Shown here piece after piece: positions 33,590-45,129 of a stretch of 64,000 nucleotides of DNA. The notes below the pieces were generated by a model. That model was not told the DNA's origin, made no database searches, and was given only the letters and a program-made list of their open reading frames with translations. Location of the stretch: NCBI RefSeq assembly GCF_035994185.1, contig NZ_CP108538.1:7195501-7259500 (forward strand), in the 5' to 3' direction. The stretch's first letter is position 1. Every line of letters starts with the position of its first letter. A program made the position numbers and the translations under genes. The DNA comes from Streptomyces sp. NBC_01217 (GTDB taxonomy: Bacteria; Actinomycetota; Actinomycetes; Streptomycetales; Streptomycetaceae).

Positions 33590-34819
33590 TTGTCCGCTCG
33601 TCCCCTCGTGCTCGTCGTCTCTCCGGGTGATGAGACTTATCGCGGCTACTGCCTTGAGCAGGTGGCCGCCGCGTACGACGTCGTCCTGCTCACCGGCGCC
33701 GAGCCGTCGTGGGAGAAGCCGTTCATCGTCGACCACGCCGTCGTCGACCTGAGCGACCACGCAGCCCTGCTCGCCGGAGGCCGGGCCCTGGCCGAGCGCC
33801 ACGACCTCGCCGGCGTGGTCACCTGGGACGAGTGGAACCTCGTCCCCACCGCCCGCCTCGCTCGCGCGCTCGGTCTGTCCTCGACGTCCGTCGAGGTGAT
33901 GAGGGCCTGCCGCAACAAGGCCACCGCCCGTACGCTGTTCGCCCGCCACGGGGTGCCGTCGGCCGCCTCGATGAAGGCGCGGACCCTGCTGGAGGCCGGA
34001 CTGGCGACGATGACGCTGGGCTACCCCGCCGTCATCAAGCCCGCCGCGTTCGCCGGCAGCATCGGCGTGATCCGCGTCGACCGGCCCGAAGAGCTGCCCG
34101 CCGCGTTCGCGTTCGCCTCGGCCGGCGCGAGCCGCAGCCGCGAGGACACCGGCGTCCTGGTCGAGGAGTACCTCGACGGGCCGGAATTCTCGGTCGAATG
34201 CGTCACCCACCGCGGCGCGACCACTGCGGTCGCCGTGACCCGCAAGCACCTGGGCCCCGCACCGTACTTCGACGAGACCGGACACACCGTCGATGCCACC
34301 GACCCGCTCCTGGCCCAGGTCGCCCCGGCAGCTGCTGCTGCGGTCAAGGCCCTGGGGATCACCGGCGGCGTGCAGCACGTCGAGCTGCGCCTCGTGGACG
34401 GCCGGCCCCGGCTGATCGAGGTCAACGCACGCATCGGCGGCGACATGATCGGGCACCTCGTCCGCCTCGCCACCGGCATCGACCTGCCCAAGGCCGCCGC
34501 CGACCTCGCCTGCGGCCGAGCGCCGGACCTCACCCCGACCCGCAGCGGGGCCGCGGGCATCCGCATGCTCTACCCGGACGCCTCCGGCACCCTCACCGCA
34601 CGGCACATCAACCAGCCGTTCGCCGCCCACACCCCCTGGCTGCGGCAGGTCCAGTGGATCCGCGAGATCGGCGACCCGCTCCTCCTGCCGCCCGACGGCG
34701 ACCTGTTCACCGCCCGGGCCGGGTTCTACATCGTCACCGGCCGCACCACCGCCGAGGTCACCGAACGCCTCGACACCGCCGCCGACGAGATCACCGTCGC
34801 CACGAGGGCGGACCGATGA
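33590..34819 (+). CDS. ATP-grasp carboxylate-amine ligase-like enzyme
   Basis: A 409-residue enzyme of the ATP-grasp superfamily, which joins a carboxylate to an amine through an acyl-phosphate. It shows the pre-ATP-grasp domain (LVLVVSPGDETYRGYCLEQ), the lid region (YPAVIKPAAFAGSIGVIRV), VLVEEYLDGPEFSVECV and the metal-binding end RLIEVNARIGGDMIGHLV. The C-terminal subdomain fits BL00235/BacD-type dipeptide-forming ligases. It uses a TTG start (33590) after GGAGAACC. The MFS gene nearby could export the product; this link is inference. Confidence 0.85.
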   Translation: MSARPLVLVVSPGDETYRGYCLEQVAAAYDVVLLTGAEPSWEKPFIVDHAVVDLSDHAALLAGGRALAERHDLAGVVTWDEWNLVPTARLARALGLSSTSVEVMRACRNKATARTLFARHGVPSAASMKARTLLEAGLATMTLGYPAVIKPAAFAGSIGVIRVDRPEELPAAFAFASAGASRSREDTGVLVEEYLDGPEFSVECVTHRGATTAVAVTRKHLGPAPYFDETGHTVDATDPLLAQVAPAAAAAVKALGITGGVQHVELRLVDGRPRLIEVNARIGGDMIGHLVRLATGIDLPKAAADLACGRAPDLTPTRSGAAGIRMLYPDASGTLTARHINQPFAAHTPWLRQVQWIREIGDPLLLPPDGDLFTARAGFYIVTGRTTAEVTERLDTAADEITVATRADR

Positions 34820-35688
34820 GCCACCAGCCCGATCCGCGCCGCGACATCGACGGCGATGTCTACGTCTCCCCGCGCCACCTCGCCTCCACCACCGGGACCG
34901 GTGACCCCGCCCTCGCCCCGCTGCTCGACCTCGGCTGGGACCTCCGGTACGACGAGGACTCCAACGTGTACGTGAGCGCTCCCGACCGGCGCGTGCGCCT
35001 GGGCTACCTGCCCGAAGGCGAGGACGACGGGCTCTGGCGCATCAACGCCTACAAGGACTCGTTCGGGCCGCCGGCATGGGGCGTCTGTTTCAACGATCGC
35101 GTCCCCACCGAGTTCGTCCAGGCGTTCACCACCGTCCTCGCCACGGCGTACGAGCAGGGGTCGGACGCCTACCTGGCCCGGCCGGTCTCCGGGATCGACG
35201 AGCACGATCCCTTTCTCGCCGTCGTCCCGCTCCTGAAGCAGGGCTGGGAGGTCGACCGCCCACGTTGGGATATCTTCGCGGTTCAGGCCCCGGACGGGCT
35301 CGCCGGCATGGAGTTCACCACCGGCGACCTCGATCCGGAAGCCGAGCTGACGACGCGGGACGCACGCTGGCAGCTGTGGGCGGGCAAGTCCATCGACCGG
35401 CCCGTCTGGTACGCCACGGCCAGCACCGACACCCCCGTCGCGCTGCTCACCGCCGTCACCGAGTGCGTCGCCGATCCGGCTCCGCTGCCCCGGTGGCGTC
35501 AGGAGACCTTCAGTTACATCAAGGGCATGGCCCAGCTCACCCCGATCCTTCCGCCCGGCCCGTCGGCCCCCACCCCGCTCGATGTGCGGCGTGCCGTCAC
35601 ATCCCGCCACCCGGCCGCGTTCCCCGCTGCCAGCGTCCCGCGCTGGAGCACCACCAGCCGACCGGCCCTGCCCGGTCCACGCCGGTAG
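34816..35688 (+). CDS. DUF317 family protein
   Basis: A 290-residue protein with two DUF317 repeats: VYVSPRHLAS ... LGYLPEGEDDGLWRINAYKD ... PPAWGVCFNDRVPTEFVQAF, then GWEVDRPRWDIFAVQAPDG ... WQLWAGKSIDRPVWYATAST ... PVALLTAVTECV. The domain is specific to actinomycetes and common in Streptomyces plasmids, where its role is unknown. The ATG overlaps the ATP-grasp stop. A Pro-rich tail follows. Confidence 0.85.
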   Translation: MSHQPDPRRDIDGDVYVSPRHLASTTGTGDPALAPLLDLGWDLRYDEDSNVYVSAPDRRVRLGYLPEGEDDGLWRINAYKDSFGPPAWGVCFNDRVPTEFVQAFTTVLATAYEQGSDAYLARPVSGIDEHDPFLAVVPLLKQGWEVDRPRWDIFAVQAPDGLAGMEFTTGDLDPEAELTTRDARWQLWAGKSIDRPVWYATASTDTPVALLTAVTECVADPAPLPRWRQETFSYIKGMAQLTPILPPGPSAPTPLDVRRAVTSRHPAAFPAASVPRWSTTSRPALPGPRR

Positions 35689-35719
35689 GTTCAGCCCGAC
35701 CCCGACCGGAGACACCTTC

Positions 35720-36208
35720 TTGTCCCTGCAGGCCCCCGAGTTCTTCGCCGAGCTGTGCCTCCCCTTCCACGACCACGCCGTCGTGGGCACCACTTACTTC
35801 GCCGCCCCCGTCCCTGGCGAACCGCTGCGGCTGCGGATCGATTTCGCCGGCACCATCTACGCGGACACCTATGGCGGGCTGCGTGTGGCGGTCGTCCACC
35901 CGGACCGCGGCGAGATCGACGCGGTGGCGCTCAGCTTCGTGGATCACGGAACTTTCCACCGCCGCGACGAAGCCACCGACACCCGGCCGAACACCAAGCA
36001 GTACGGCACCTTCGACACGTACCACCGTCCCGGCCAACCCCCGTGGGACGGTGCCGTCACCACCGGACTGCGCGACGCCATCGAGCAGTACACCGCCGTC
36101 TGGTTCCCCGGTGCCTGGGCCGCGTCCGCGCCCAGGCGCAAGGCCAGCCGTACCCCGCACAGCACGCCCGTCCCGCCCGCCACCCCCACCGGGGCCCGTA
36201 CCCGCTGA
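35720..36208 (+). CDS. Hypothetical element protein
   Basis: A 162-residue protein from a TTG (35720) with CCGGAGACACC upstream. Its beta-rich core (FAELCLPFHDHAVVGTTYF, LRLRIDFAGTIYADTYGGL, VAVVHPDRGEIDAVALSFVD) and helical end (GLRDAIEQYTAVWFPG) look like one compact fold. I do not recognise the family, though proteins of this kind recur next to DUF317 genes in Streptomyces elements. Confidence 0.65.
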   Translation: MSLQAPEFFAELCLPFHDHAVVGTTYFAAPVPGEPLRLRIDFAGTIYADTYGGLRVAVVHPDRGEIDAVALSFVDHGTFHRRDEATDTRPNTKQYGTFDTYHRPGQPPWDGAVTTGLRDAIEQYTAVWFPGAWAASAPRRKASRTPHSTPVPPATPTGARTR

Positions 36209-36299
36209 GCAATCTGACGCCCCCGCTGCCCGCCCGCGACACACGCCGTCGGCCGCACTCGCTGACATTCCCCCTACTGACCAAGGAGTCCTCTACCTC

Positions 36300-37301
36300 G
36301 TGCACGCACGTCTCGTCCGATCCGCCGCCGTCGCCGTCGCGGCGGCCGGCACCCTCACCTGGGCGCCGGCCGCGAGCGCCCAGCCCTCCGAACCGACCCC
36401 CTCGGCCCCTGCCGCCCACGCCGAGACACCGGCCCCGGATGCGGGCAGCGTCGAGATCACCGCGAAGGACACGGCCGGGGATGTGCTCCCCGGCGCTGCG
36501 TTCCTGCTGCTCGACTCCGCCGGCCAGGAAGCCGGACGGGGGAAGACCGACGCACAGGGGAAGCTGGCCTTCCCCGACCTTGAGCCGGGCGTCTACCGGC
36601 TCAAGGAGACGGCTTCCGGTAGCCCGCTCCACGAGGTCGTCGCCGACCAGGACGTCATCGTCACCCCGGGCGCGACCACACGGCTGTCGATCACCGACCC
36701 GTTCAAGGCCGCCAAGGTCCTCCTGCAGGCCAAGGACGACAAGTCCGGCAAGCTCCTGCCCGGCGCGACCGTGAACATCGGAACCGGCGACTCGATGCTG
36801 CTCACTCTGACCACCGGCTCCAAGGGCACCGCCTCTGGAGAGCTGCCGGTGTCGAGCCGGAAGACCCAGTTCTGGGTCAAGGAGATCAAGGCTCCCGCCG
36901 GCTACGACCTCTACAAGCCGTCCAAGACGTTCAGCGCGGGCCCCGGCGCCCCGGTGACCGTGACCGTCACCAACGTCAAGACCGCGACCACCCCGCCGCC
37001 CACGCAGAAGCCGACCGATAGGCCCACCGACAAGCCGAGCGACAAGCCCTCCCCGAGCAAGCCCGGCAAGGACGAGGACGTCTCGGTGCCATCCGCCTCG
37101 GGTACCCCGACCGCCGACAAGACCGCGTCGAGCACCGCGGCGCCCGCCCCCGCGGGCTCGCTCGCGCACACAGGCGCCGACGCCACCCCGTGGCTGATCG
37201 GCAGTGCCGGAGTTCTGATCGCTGCGGGCGGAGGCGCCCTCATTGCGGCTCGCCGCCGACGCACGGACAACTCCACCGACGACGGCTCCAGCGAGAGCTG
37301 A
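36300..37301 (+). CDS. Sortase-anchored SpaA/collagen-adhesin-like surface protein
   Basis: A 333-residue cell-wall protein. Signal peptide at residues 1-26 (ending ASAQ). Two SpaA/Cna-B-like repeats follow: GSVEITAKDTAGDVLPGAAF ... LEPGVYRLKETA, and AAKVLLQAKDDKSGKLLPGA ... WVKEIKAPAGYDLY. A Thr/Pro/Lys stalk precedes the sortase signal LAHTG, a hydrophobic helix and a basic tail (ARRRR). Such domains often form internal isopeptide bonds. GTG start with AAGGAG upstream. Placed last in the accessory operon, it may act in mating-cell contact or host adhesion (inference). Confidence 0.88.
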   Translation: MHARLVRSAAVAVAAAGTLTWAPAASAQPSEPTPSAPAAHAETPAPDAGSVEITAKDTAGDVLPGAAFLLLDSAGQEAGRGKTDAQGKLAFPDLEPGVYRLKETASGSPLHEVVADQDVIVTPGATTRLSITDPFKAAKVLLQAKDDKSGKLLPGATVNIGTGDSMLLTLTTGSKGTASGELPVSSRKTQFWVKEIKAPAGYDLYKPSKTFSAGPGAPVTVTVTNVKTATTPPPTQKPTDRPTDKPSDKPSPSKPGKDEDVSVPSASGTPTADKTASSTAAPAPAGSLAHTGADATPWLIGSAGVLIAAGGGALIAARRRRTDNSTDDGSSES

Positions 37302-37320
37302 CCTTACTCACGGCATGATG

Positions 37321-37356
37321 CAGAGCCCCCGGAATCATTCGATTCCGGGGGCTCTG
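37321..37356. terminator. Strong terminator closing the accessory operon
   Basis: A perfect 16-bp stem (37321-37336 with 37341-37356) around the loop ATTC, rich in GC and beginning 20 bp after the surface-protein stop. It ends the ~12-kb rightward operon and separates it from the recombinase module. Confidence 0.85.
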
Positions 37357-37589
37357 TCGTGGGTGCGTATCCGATGCGAGCGGAGGCGGTGTGCAATGCG
37401 GTCGATTCACCCGCCGCCCATGCGTGGCCCTTGCGTATCGCGAACCGTGAAGACTCGTACGCGCGTTCACCGTCAGGGGTGGACTTGCCGCCTCTTTGGT
37501 GTCGCGCAATACCGAACGCCAGCGCGAGCGTGCAGAGGTGCGGCACACTGCCGCGGGAAATCAGAGTTCTCGCACCAGAGGAGCCACCC

Positions 37590-37706
37590 ATGGCCGAGTC
37601 GATCGTTGTCCCCGACCTATGGACCGGGCACTGCCAGTGTGGCGACCACGCGTACGAGGCGTCCGGTATTCCGGACGACCCCCACCTCTGTTTCCCTGAT
37701 GATTGA
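37590..37706 (+). CDS. 38-residue small protein
   Basis: An ATG at 37590, 6 nt after AGAGGAG, opens a short frame: MAESIVVPDLWTGHCQCGDH then AYEASGIPDDPHLCFPDD. Three cysteines and two histidines in 38 residues suggest a metal-binding knuckle (inference). It ends 30 bp before the first recombinase ATG and probably shares its transcript. Confidence 0.55.
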   Translation: MAESIVVPDLWTGHCQCGDHAYEASGIPDDPHLCFPDD

Positions 37707-37736
37707 GTGAGTTCAAGGGGCTCACAGGGGTGGCAG

Positions 37737-39287
37737 ATGGACGAGTGGTGGCTGGTGTTTGTGCCGGATCCGGAGCGGTGGGGGCCGCTGCCGGAGGAGG
37801 GGGTGCTGGGGGTCCGCGACCTGCCGGCGGCCTTGGACGCGGTGGGGCTTCGCCCAGGCGATCCGGTATTCGTTCGACCTGATTTCGTCGTGGACGCGGA
37901 GTTGTTGCAGTTCGCCCTCTCGTCGGATTTCCGCGACCTGGAACGGGAGTCGCGTCGGAATTACGCGACAGACATCCGTTTGCTGCTGTCGTGGCTTTGG
38001 CGGCGGGGTGTTCCCTGGCGGGCTGCGACAATTGCGGACTTGCGGGCGTACAAGCAATTCCGCGTCGACTCTCCGTTGAATCCGCAGCGGATCGGCGGAA
38101 CGAAGTGGAACCGGGAGGCATCTGCGCTGACCCAGCTCTACAAATGGGCGAAGGTCAGCCCTCTCCCGGTAGATGTGGGTCGTCGCGCGGACCGATCGGC
38201 AAGTGCGCGAAGCTCTCGGGTGTCGTGGCTGACTCCGCGTACTTGGGGTCTGTGGCAAGACCTGGGCCTGCGAGGAGTTGGCCGAGATGGGGCGCCGTTG
38301 CCCGGCTGGGACGGGCGAACCGAACTGCGGAACACCGCGTTCGTGGGGCTGACGCTGAGCTCGGGCCTGCGACGGCAGGAGGCCGGCGCGATGCTGACGT
38401 TCGAAGTGCCGACCCGGCGTCTTCGATCTGGACGCTACTGCCATGGCCTGGTGGCCAGCGCCCTTTCGCGGTCGAAGCGTGACCGGACCTACTACGCGTC
38501 GATCGAGTCTGTACGCCAGCTCGGTGCCTACAGCGAGTCCGAGCGGGCGTGGGCTATTCAGCGCGCCCAGGTGGAGGGCCGCTACGAGAAGCTGCCGCTG
38601 ATGCGGCTGGTCACGGACGTGTCGCCTGGCCCGGTTCCGGTCGTGCACTGGGTGGAGCGGGATGGGGCGGCAGGCAGGCGGGAATTGAGCCTGCTGGACT
38701 GGCGCGAGAGGCAGTGGTTGTTCGTCGAGGGACCACAGGGCCCGGAACCGGCGTGGTTGTGGTTGTCCGAGCAGGGCATGCCGATGCTGCCGGACCGGTG
38801 GAATACGGTGTTCTGGCAGGCCAACCAGCGGTGCGAGGAAGCTCTGTTGACGCCGGACGAGCGAGAGGTCCCGCGCCCGATGAGGTCGGCTGCGGTACGG
38901 GGGAGGGTCCCGTATGCGACGCCGCATTCCGCGCGTCACTCCATGGCGCTCTACATGCTGGTCGTGCTGAACGAGCTGATGGACAAGAAGTACGGGCTGA
39001 CCGCCGCGGACCGGCGCGACTTCGCCCAGCTCTACGGCGACCCGTGGTGGCTGGTGAAGACCCTGTTGGGACACCGGGACGTGGAGACGACGAAGGAGCA
39101 CTACCTCAACCCGGTCATGCACCTGCAGCTGGAGTCGATCCTCGCCTTCGACACCGAGGACGAGCACGGCGAGACGGACCGGACGAAGGATCTGAAGGGC
39201 CTGTTCGCCCAGCTGGCCCGGGAAACCTGCGGGATCCAGGACATCGAGCTGCTGGTCGAAGCCCTGCCCATCGCGGCGGCATCGTGA
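37737..39287 (+). CDS. Tyrosine recombinase, first of three
   Basis: A ~516-residue integrase of the tyrosine recombinase superfamily. A core-binding domain (about 55-140: DLERESRRNYATDIRLLLSW) precedes the catalytic domain, which has the first Arg in SSGLRRQEAGAML, the H-x-x-R box in TPHSARHSMALYML and the LLGHRDVETTKEHYL box with the nucleophilic Tyr. The ATG at 37737 (after AGGGGTGGCAG) is preferred over GTG 37707. It would cut and rejoin DNA at the element's attachment site. Coupled to the next gene (GTGA overlap). Confidence 0.85.
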   Translation: MDEWWLVFVPDPERWGPLPEEGVLGVRDLPAALDAVGLRPGDPVFVRPDFVVDAELLQFALSSDFRDLERESRRNYATDIRLLLSWLWRRGVPWRAATIADLRAYKQFRVDSPLNPQRIGGTKWNREASALTQLYKWAKVSPLPVDVGRRADRSASARSSRVSWLTPRTWGLWQDLGLRGVGRDGAPLPGWDGRTELRNTAFVGLTLSSGLRRQEAGAMLTFEVPTRRLRSGRYCHGLVASALSRSKRDRTYYASIESVRQLGAYSESERAWAIQRAQVEGRYEKLPLMRLVTDVSPGPVPVVHWVERDGAAGRRELSLLDWRERQWLFVEGPQGPEPAWLWLSEQGMPMLPDRWNTVFWQANQRCEEALLTPDEREVPRPMRSAAVRGRVPYATPHSARHSMALYMLVVLNELMDKKYGLTAADRRDFAQLYGDPWWLVKTLLGHRDVETTKEHYLNPVMHLQLESILAFDTEDEHGETDRTKDLKGLFAQLARETCGIQDIELLVEALPIAAAS

Positions 39288-41013
39288 GCGGGCGGGGACG
39301 CAAAGCCGTCCTGCCGCCGCCCGACTTCCAGGCAACCGAGCGGATAGCCGCCGACGGACTGCAGGCCACCGTGGTGAACAAGGAAGGCTTCAAGCGTGTC
39401 TTCGACTTCGCCGCGATCGCCGTGCCCCAGCCGATGCGCTGCTCCCTTGCGCGAGCGTTCGCCGAACAGTCCATGGGATGGAACAGCCACGCGAGCGGTG
39501 AGTCATATTGGCGATCTATCGAGGTCTTCGCCCGGTTCCTCAAGGACCAGGGCCAGCCGGCCGAGGACCTGGACGGCCTCACCTCTGCCACGCTCCGGCT
39601 CTGGCGCAACAACCACAAGGACACCCCCGGCGGGCGCGAGGCCCTGGCCAAGATGCGTACGCTGCTGAAGCGCGAGCCGCGGCTGGCGCAGGGCCTGGCC
39701 GCCGAGGAACTGGCCCGCCCCGTTCCGAAGAAGGGCAAGCCGTCCAAGCAGTCCTACCGGCCGTCGGAGCGCGGCCAGGTGCTGCTGGCCGCCGAACGGC
39801 AGTTCCGTACCGCGCTGCTGCGGATCCGGGAGAACACCGCGCTGCTCGCCCGCTACCGGGCGGGCGCACTGGACCCGGACAGCCGTGACTGGAGGACCGG
39901 GGCGGCCCTCGAGCACATCGCCGCCACGGGCGAACTGCCTGGGTACCCGGACAAGGACGGGAAGGTCTACACCCGGGCCGAAGGGCTGCTGCGCGGAAAG
40001 AACCGCGGGAAGACGACGGGCCGGCTGTTCCTGAGCCGGGCGGAACTGACGGCCCTGGCCGTGATGATGACGGACCGCTACGGCTGGAATCTGTCGGTCT
40101 ACGACCGTTTGCACGTGCCCGTCATCACCCCGTCCGCGGGAGAGACAGTCACGGTCACCTACGAGGTCCTGGTGGAGAAGCGCCGCTCGGGCGAGGGGCG
40201 CTGGTTCGACACGGAGAACTACACCGACTCCGGCGCGGACTCGCCGGGCCGGCTCATCACCCAGGCTCTGGAAGCCACGCAGCACGGGCGAGCCCTGGCC
40301 GCCTCCCTGCCGCCCGGCCACGACCTGCTGATGGTCGCGCGCAACCGGCGCCGTACTGACGTGGACTCCAATCTGGACCGGCCCCGGAACGTCGGCCCGC
40401 TGTGCTTCGGGCTGTCCAAGGCCGACGCGCGAGTATGGGCGAGCACTCACAAGATCGGCTCGCCCTTCCAGCGCGCCCGCAGGACCACCGTCACGACGAC
40501 GGGCAAGCCGCTGCAGCACAAACGTGGCACCCACGAGAGCGTCTACGTCCTGCCCGACGAGAACGTCCAGGCGGCCGCAGTGGACGTGATCGCGGCCGGC
40601 GCCGAGGAAGCGCGCGAGCAGGCCCGCGACTACACCTTCAAGGGGCGCCTCGCGAACGCGGCCGACGCGGCCCACCAGGAGACCGCAACCGCGGACTGCG
40701 TGGACGAGGAGACCAGCCCCTGGCCGGACCCGAGCGGGGGCTGCGGCGCCGACTTCCTGCTCTGCCTGTCCTGCGAGAACTCCCGGGTCCACACCGGCCA
40801 CCACCCGCGCCTCGCGCTCCTGCGCCGCCAGTTGATATCGCTCCGCTCCAGCTGGCCCGAGAAACTCTGGCGCAAGCGATGGGACGAACACCTCCAGCGA
40901 CTCGATGACCTGCGAACAAAGGTCAACGAGAGCACCTGGGACGCCGCTCTGGCCCGGATCACCGACCGCGACCACATGATCGTCGACCACCTGCTCAAGG
41001 GAGACCTCGCCCC

Positions 41014-41017
<4 letters not shown>
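39284..41017 (+). CDS. Tyrosine recombinase-like partner protein, second of three
   Basis: A 577-residue protein. Its N-terminal part (SGESYWRSIEVFARFLKDQG, TSATLRLWRNNHKDT) looks like a SAM-like core-binding domain. The rest has a catalytic-domain-like body, but I cannot find a convincing R...H-x-x-R...Y set; the closest is LQHKRGTHESVYVL. Near the end CDEE... is absent, but C-x-x-C pairs (FLLCLSCENSRVHTGHHPRL) suggest a zinc site. By position it corresponds to TnpB of Tn554-like elements or to the middle gene of three-recombinase islands. It may be structural rather than catalytic. Confidence 0.6.
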
Positions 41018-43559
<2,542 letters not shown>

Positions 43560-43572
43560 GGAGAGCAGGCCG

Positions 43573-43920
<348 letters not shown>

Positions 43921-44148
43921 TCAAGGACCGGCGGCGACCGTGATCAATTTCGGCGCCAACCACGGTTCCATTGATCCGACCGGGGCTGGCGTCAGTCCGT
44001 CAGGGCACGCAGCGGTCGATCGTTGACGCGGGCGCGGCACTCAAAGGGGGGAGGGTCTCCCGCGCTTGCGTGGGCTTGCTGGAGGATCGATAGGTTCAGG
44101 GCAAGACTCCGCCGCGCTGTCTCTTGCTGAGACGGTTGGGAGAACGTT

Positions 44149-44496
44149 GTGGCTGATCCCTCGGTCGAGACGACCACCTCTGGCCGCTGCTTGGTGGCGA
44201 GGGTCAGCGGCGAGACGGACTACCTGACCGATCCGGTGTTTCGCCTGCAGTTCAAGGACCTCATCGCCCGCGGCGAACGCTTCATCGTGCTGGATCTGTC
44301 CGGGGTGTCGTTCTGCGACTCGGCCGGGCTGAACGTGCTGCTCGGAGCATGGCGGCAGGCGGACGCAGGCGGGGCGGTGCTGGTGCTGGCGTGTGTGCCC
44401 GAGCCGCTGCGGCGGATCCTTGAGATGACCGGCGTGGATCACGTCCCGCGGGTCTTCGACACCGTCACCGACGCAGAAGCGGTCTTCGGAGGCTGA
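44149..44496 (+). CDS. STAS-domain anti-sigma factor antagonist
   Basis: A 115-residue single STAS domain of the SpoIIAA/RsbV/BldG type: LVARVSGETDYLTDPVFRLQ, FIVLDLSGVSFCDSAGLNVL with the phosphorylatable Ser in CDSAG, and a C-terminal helix (EPLRRILEMTG). It should bind a serine-kinase anti-sigma factor and free a sigma factor. The kinase is not nearby. GTG start (44149) after GGGAGAAC. The convergent gene remnant ends at its stop. Confidence 0.88.
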   Translation: MADPSVETTTSGRCLVARVSGETDYLTDPVFRLQFKDLIARGERFIVLDLSGVSFCDSAGLNVLLGAWRQADAGGAVLVLACVPEPLRRILEMTGVDHVPRVFDTVTDAEAVFGG

Positions 44497-44740
44497 GCCA
44501 CTTTCCCGTTCTCGCGATCGACCACAAAGTCAACGAGGGCGCGGAGCGTGACGTCGGCTTCCGCCGGATGCCTCAGCGGTCGGCGATGATGGCCTGGACC
44601 GCTCGTTCGGTGATGAGGCAGGCGGCGGCGATGGTCCGCAGCCGTGCATCCGGGTCGCGTGGGATGGCCAGCAGCACCCTCGCATGGTTGGTCAGGAACG
44701 TCCACTGGCGCTCCTGGTGATCCACGGAGTCAGCAACCAT
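44495..44740 (-). pseudogene. Decayed winged-helix regulator remnant
   Basis: From ATG 44740 the frame reads QERQWTFLTNHARVLLAIPR then RLRTIAAACLITERAVQAII, the first half of a small MarR/ArsR-like regulator common in Streptomyces. It stops at 44573. The C-terminal piece LRHPAEADVTLRALVDFV of the same family continues in another frame (44495-44575). The ~50 residues normally between them are missing, so the gene has an internal deletion and is dead. Confidence 0.55.
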
Positions 44741-45129
44741 CCCCACCTCTCTCCCGCGGCGATGTCCGATCCTCAAGCCCACCCTCATCCAGAGCGCCTT
44801 GATCGGTGTCCCCTGTCGTCGGTCACGAAGACCCTGCACCAGTCGGTCGGGACCAGGTCGCGGTTGTCCGGGACGGTGACCTGGATGCCCTTGCCGTCCT
44901 TCGTCTTCTTCACCTGCCCTCAGCCTCTCCTCAGAGAACGCTCAGAGTTCCGCCAAGCGGTGGCCCGACGGCAGGCCCGACGATCGGAACACACGCGATG
45001 CGAAAGGCCTCTCCGACCGTTTCGCGCAGGGCCGGCGCCGCCGGCCCCACAAAACACCGACGACCGAGCCGGCAAGGGCCTGACATGCGTGACGGAATCC
45101 TGCCGGAGGACCCACAGGGGGACCACAAG

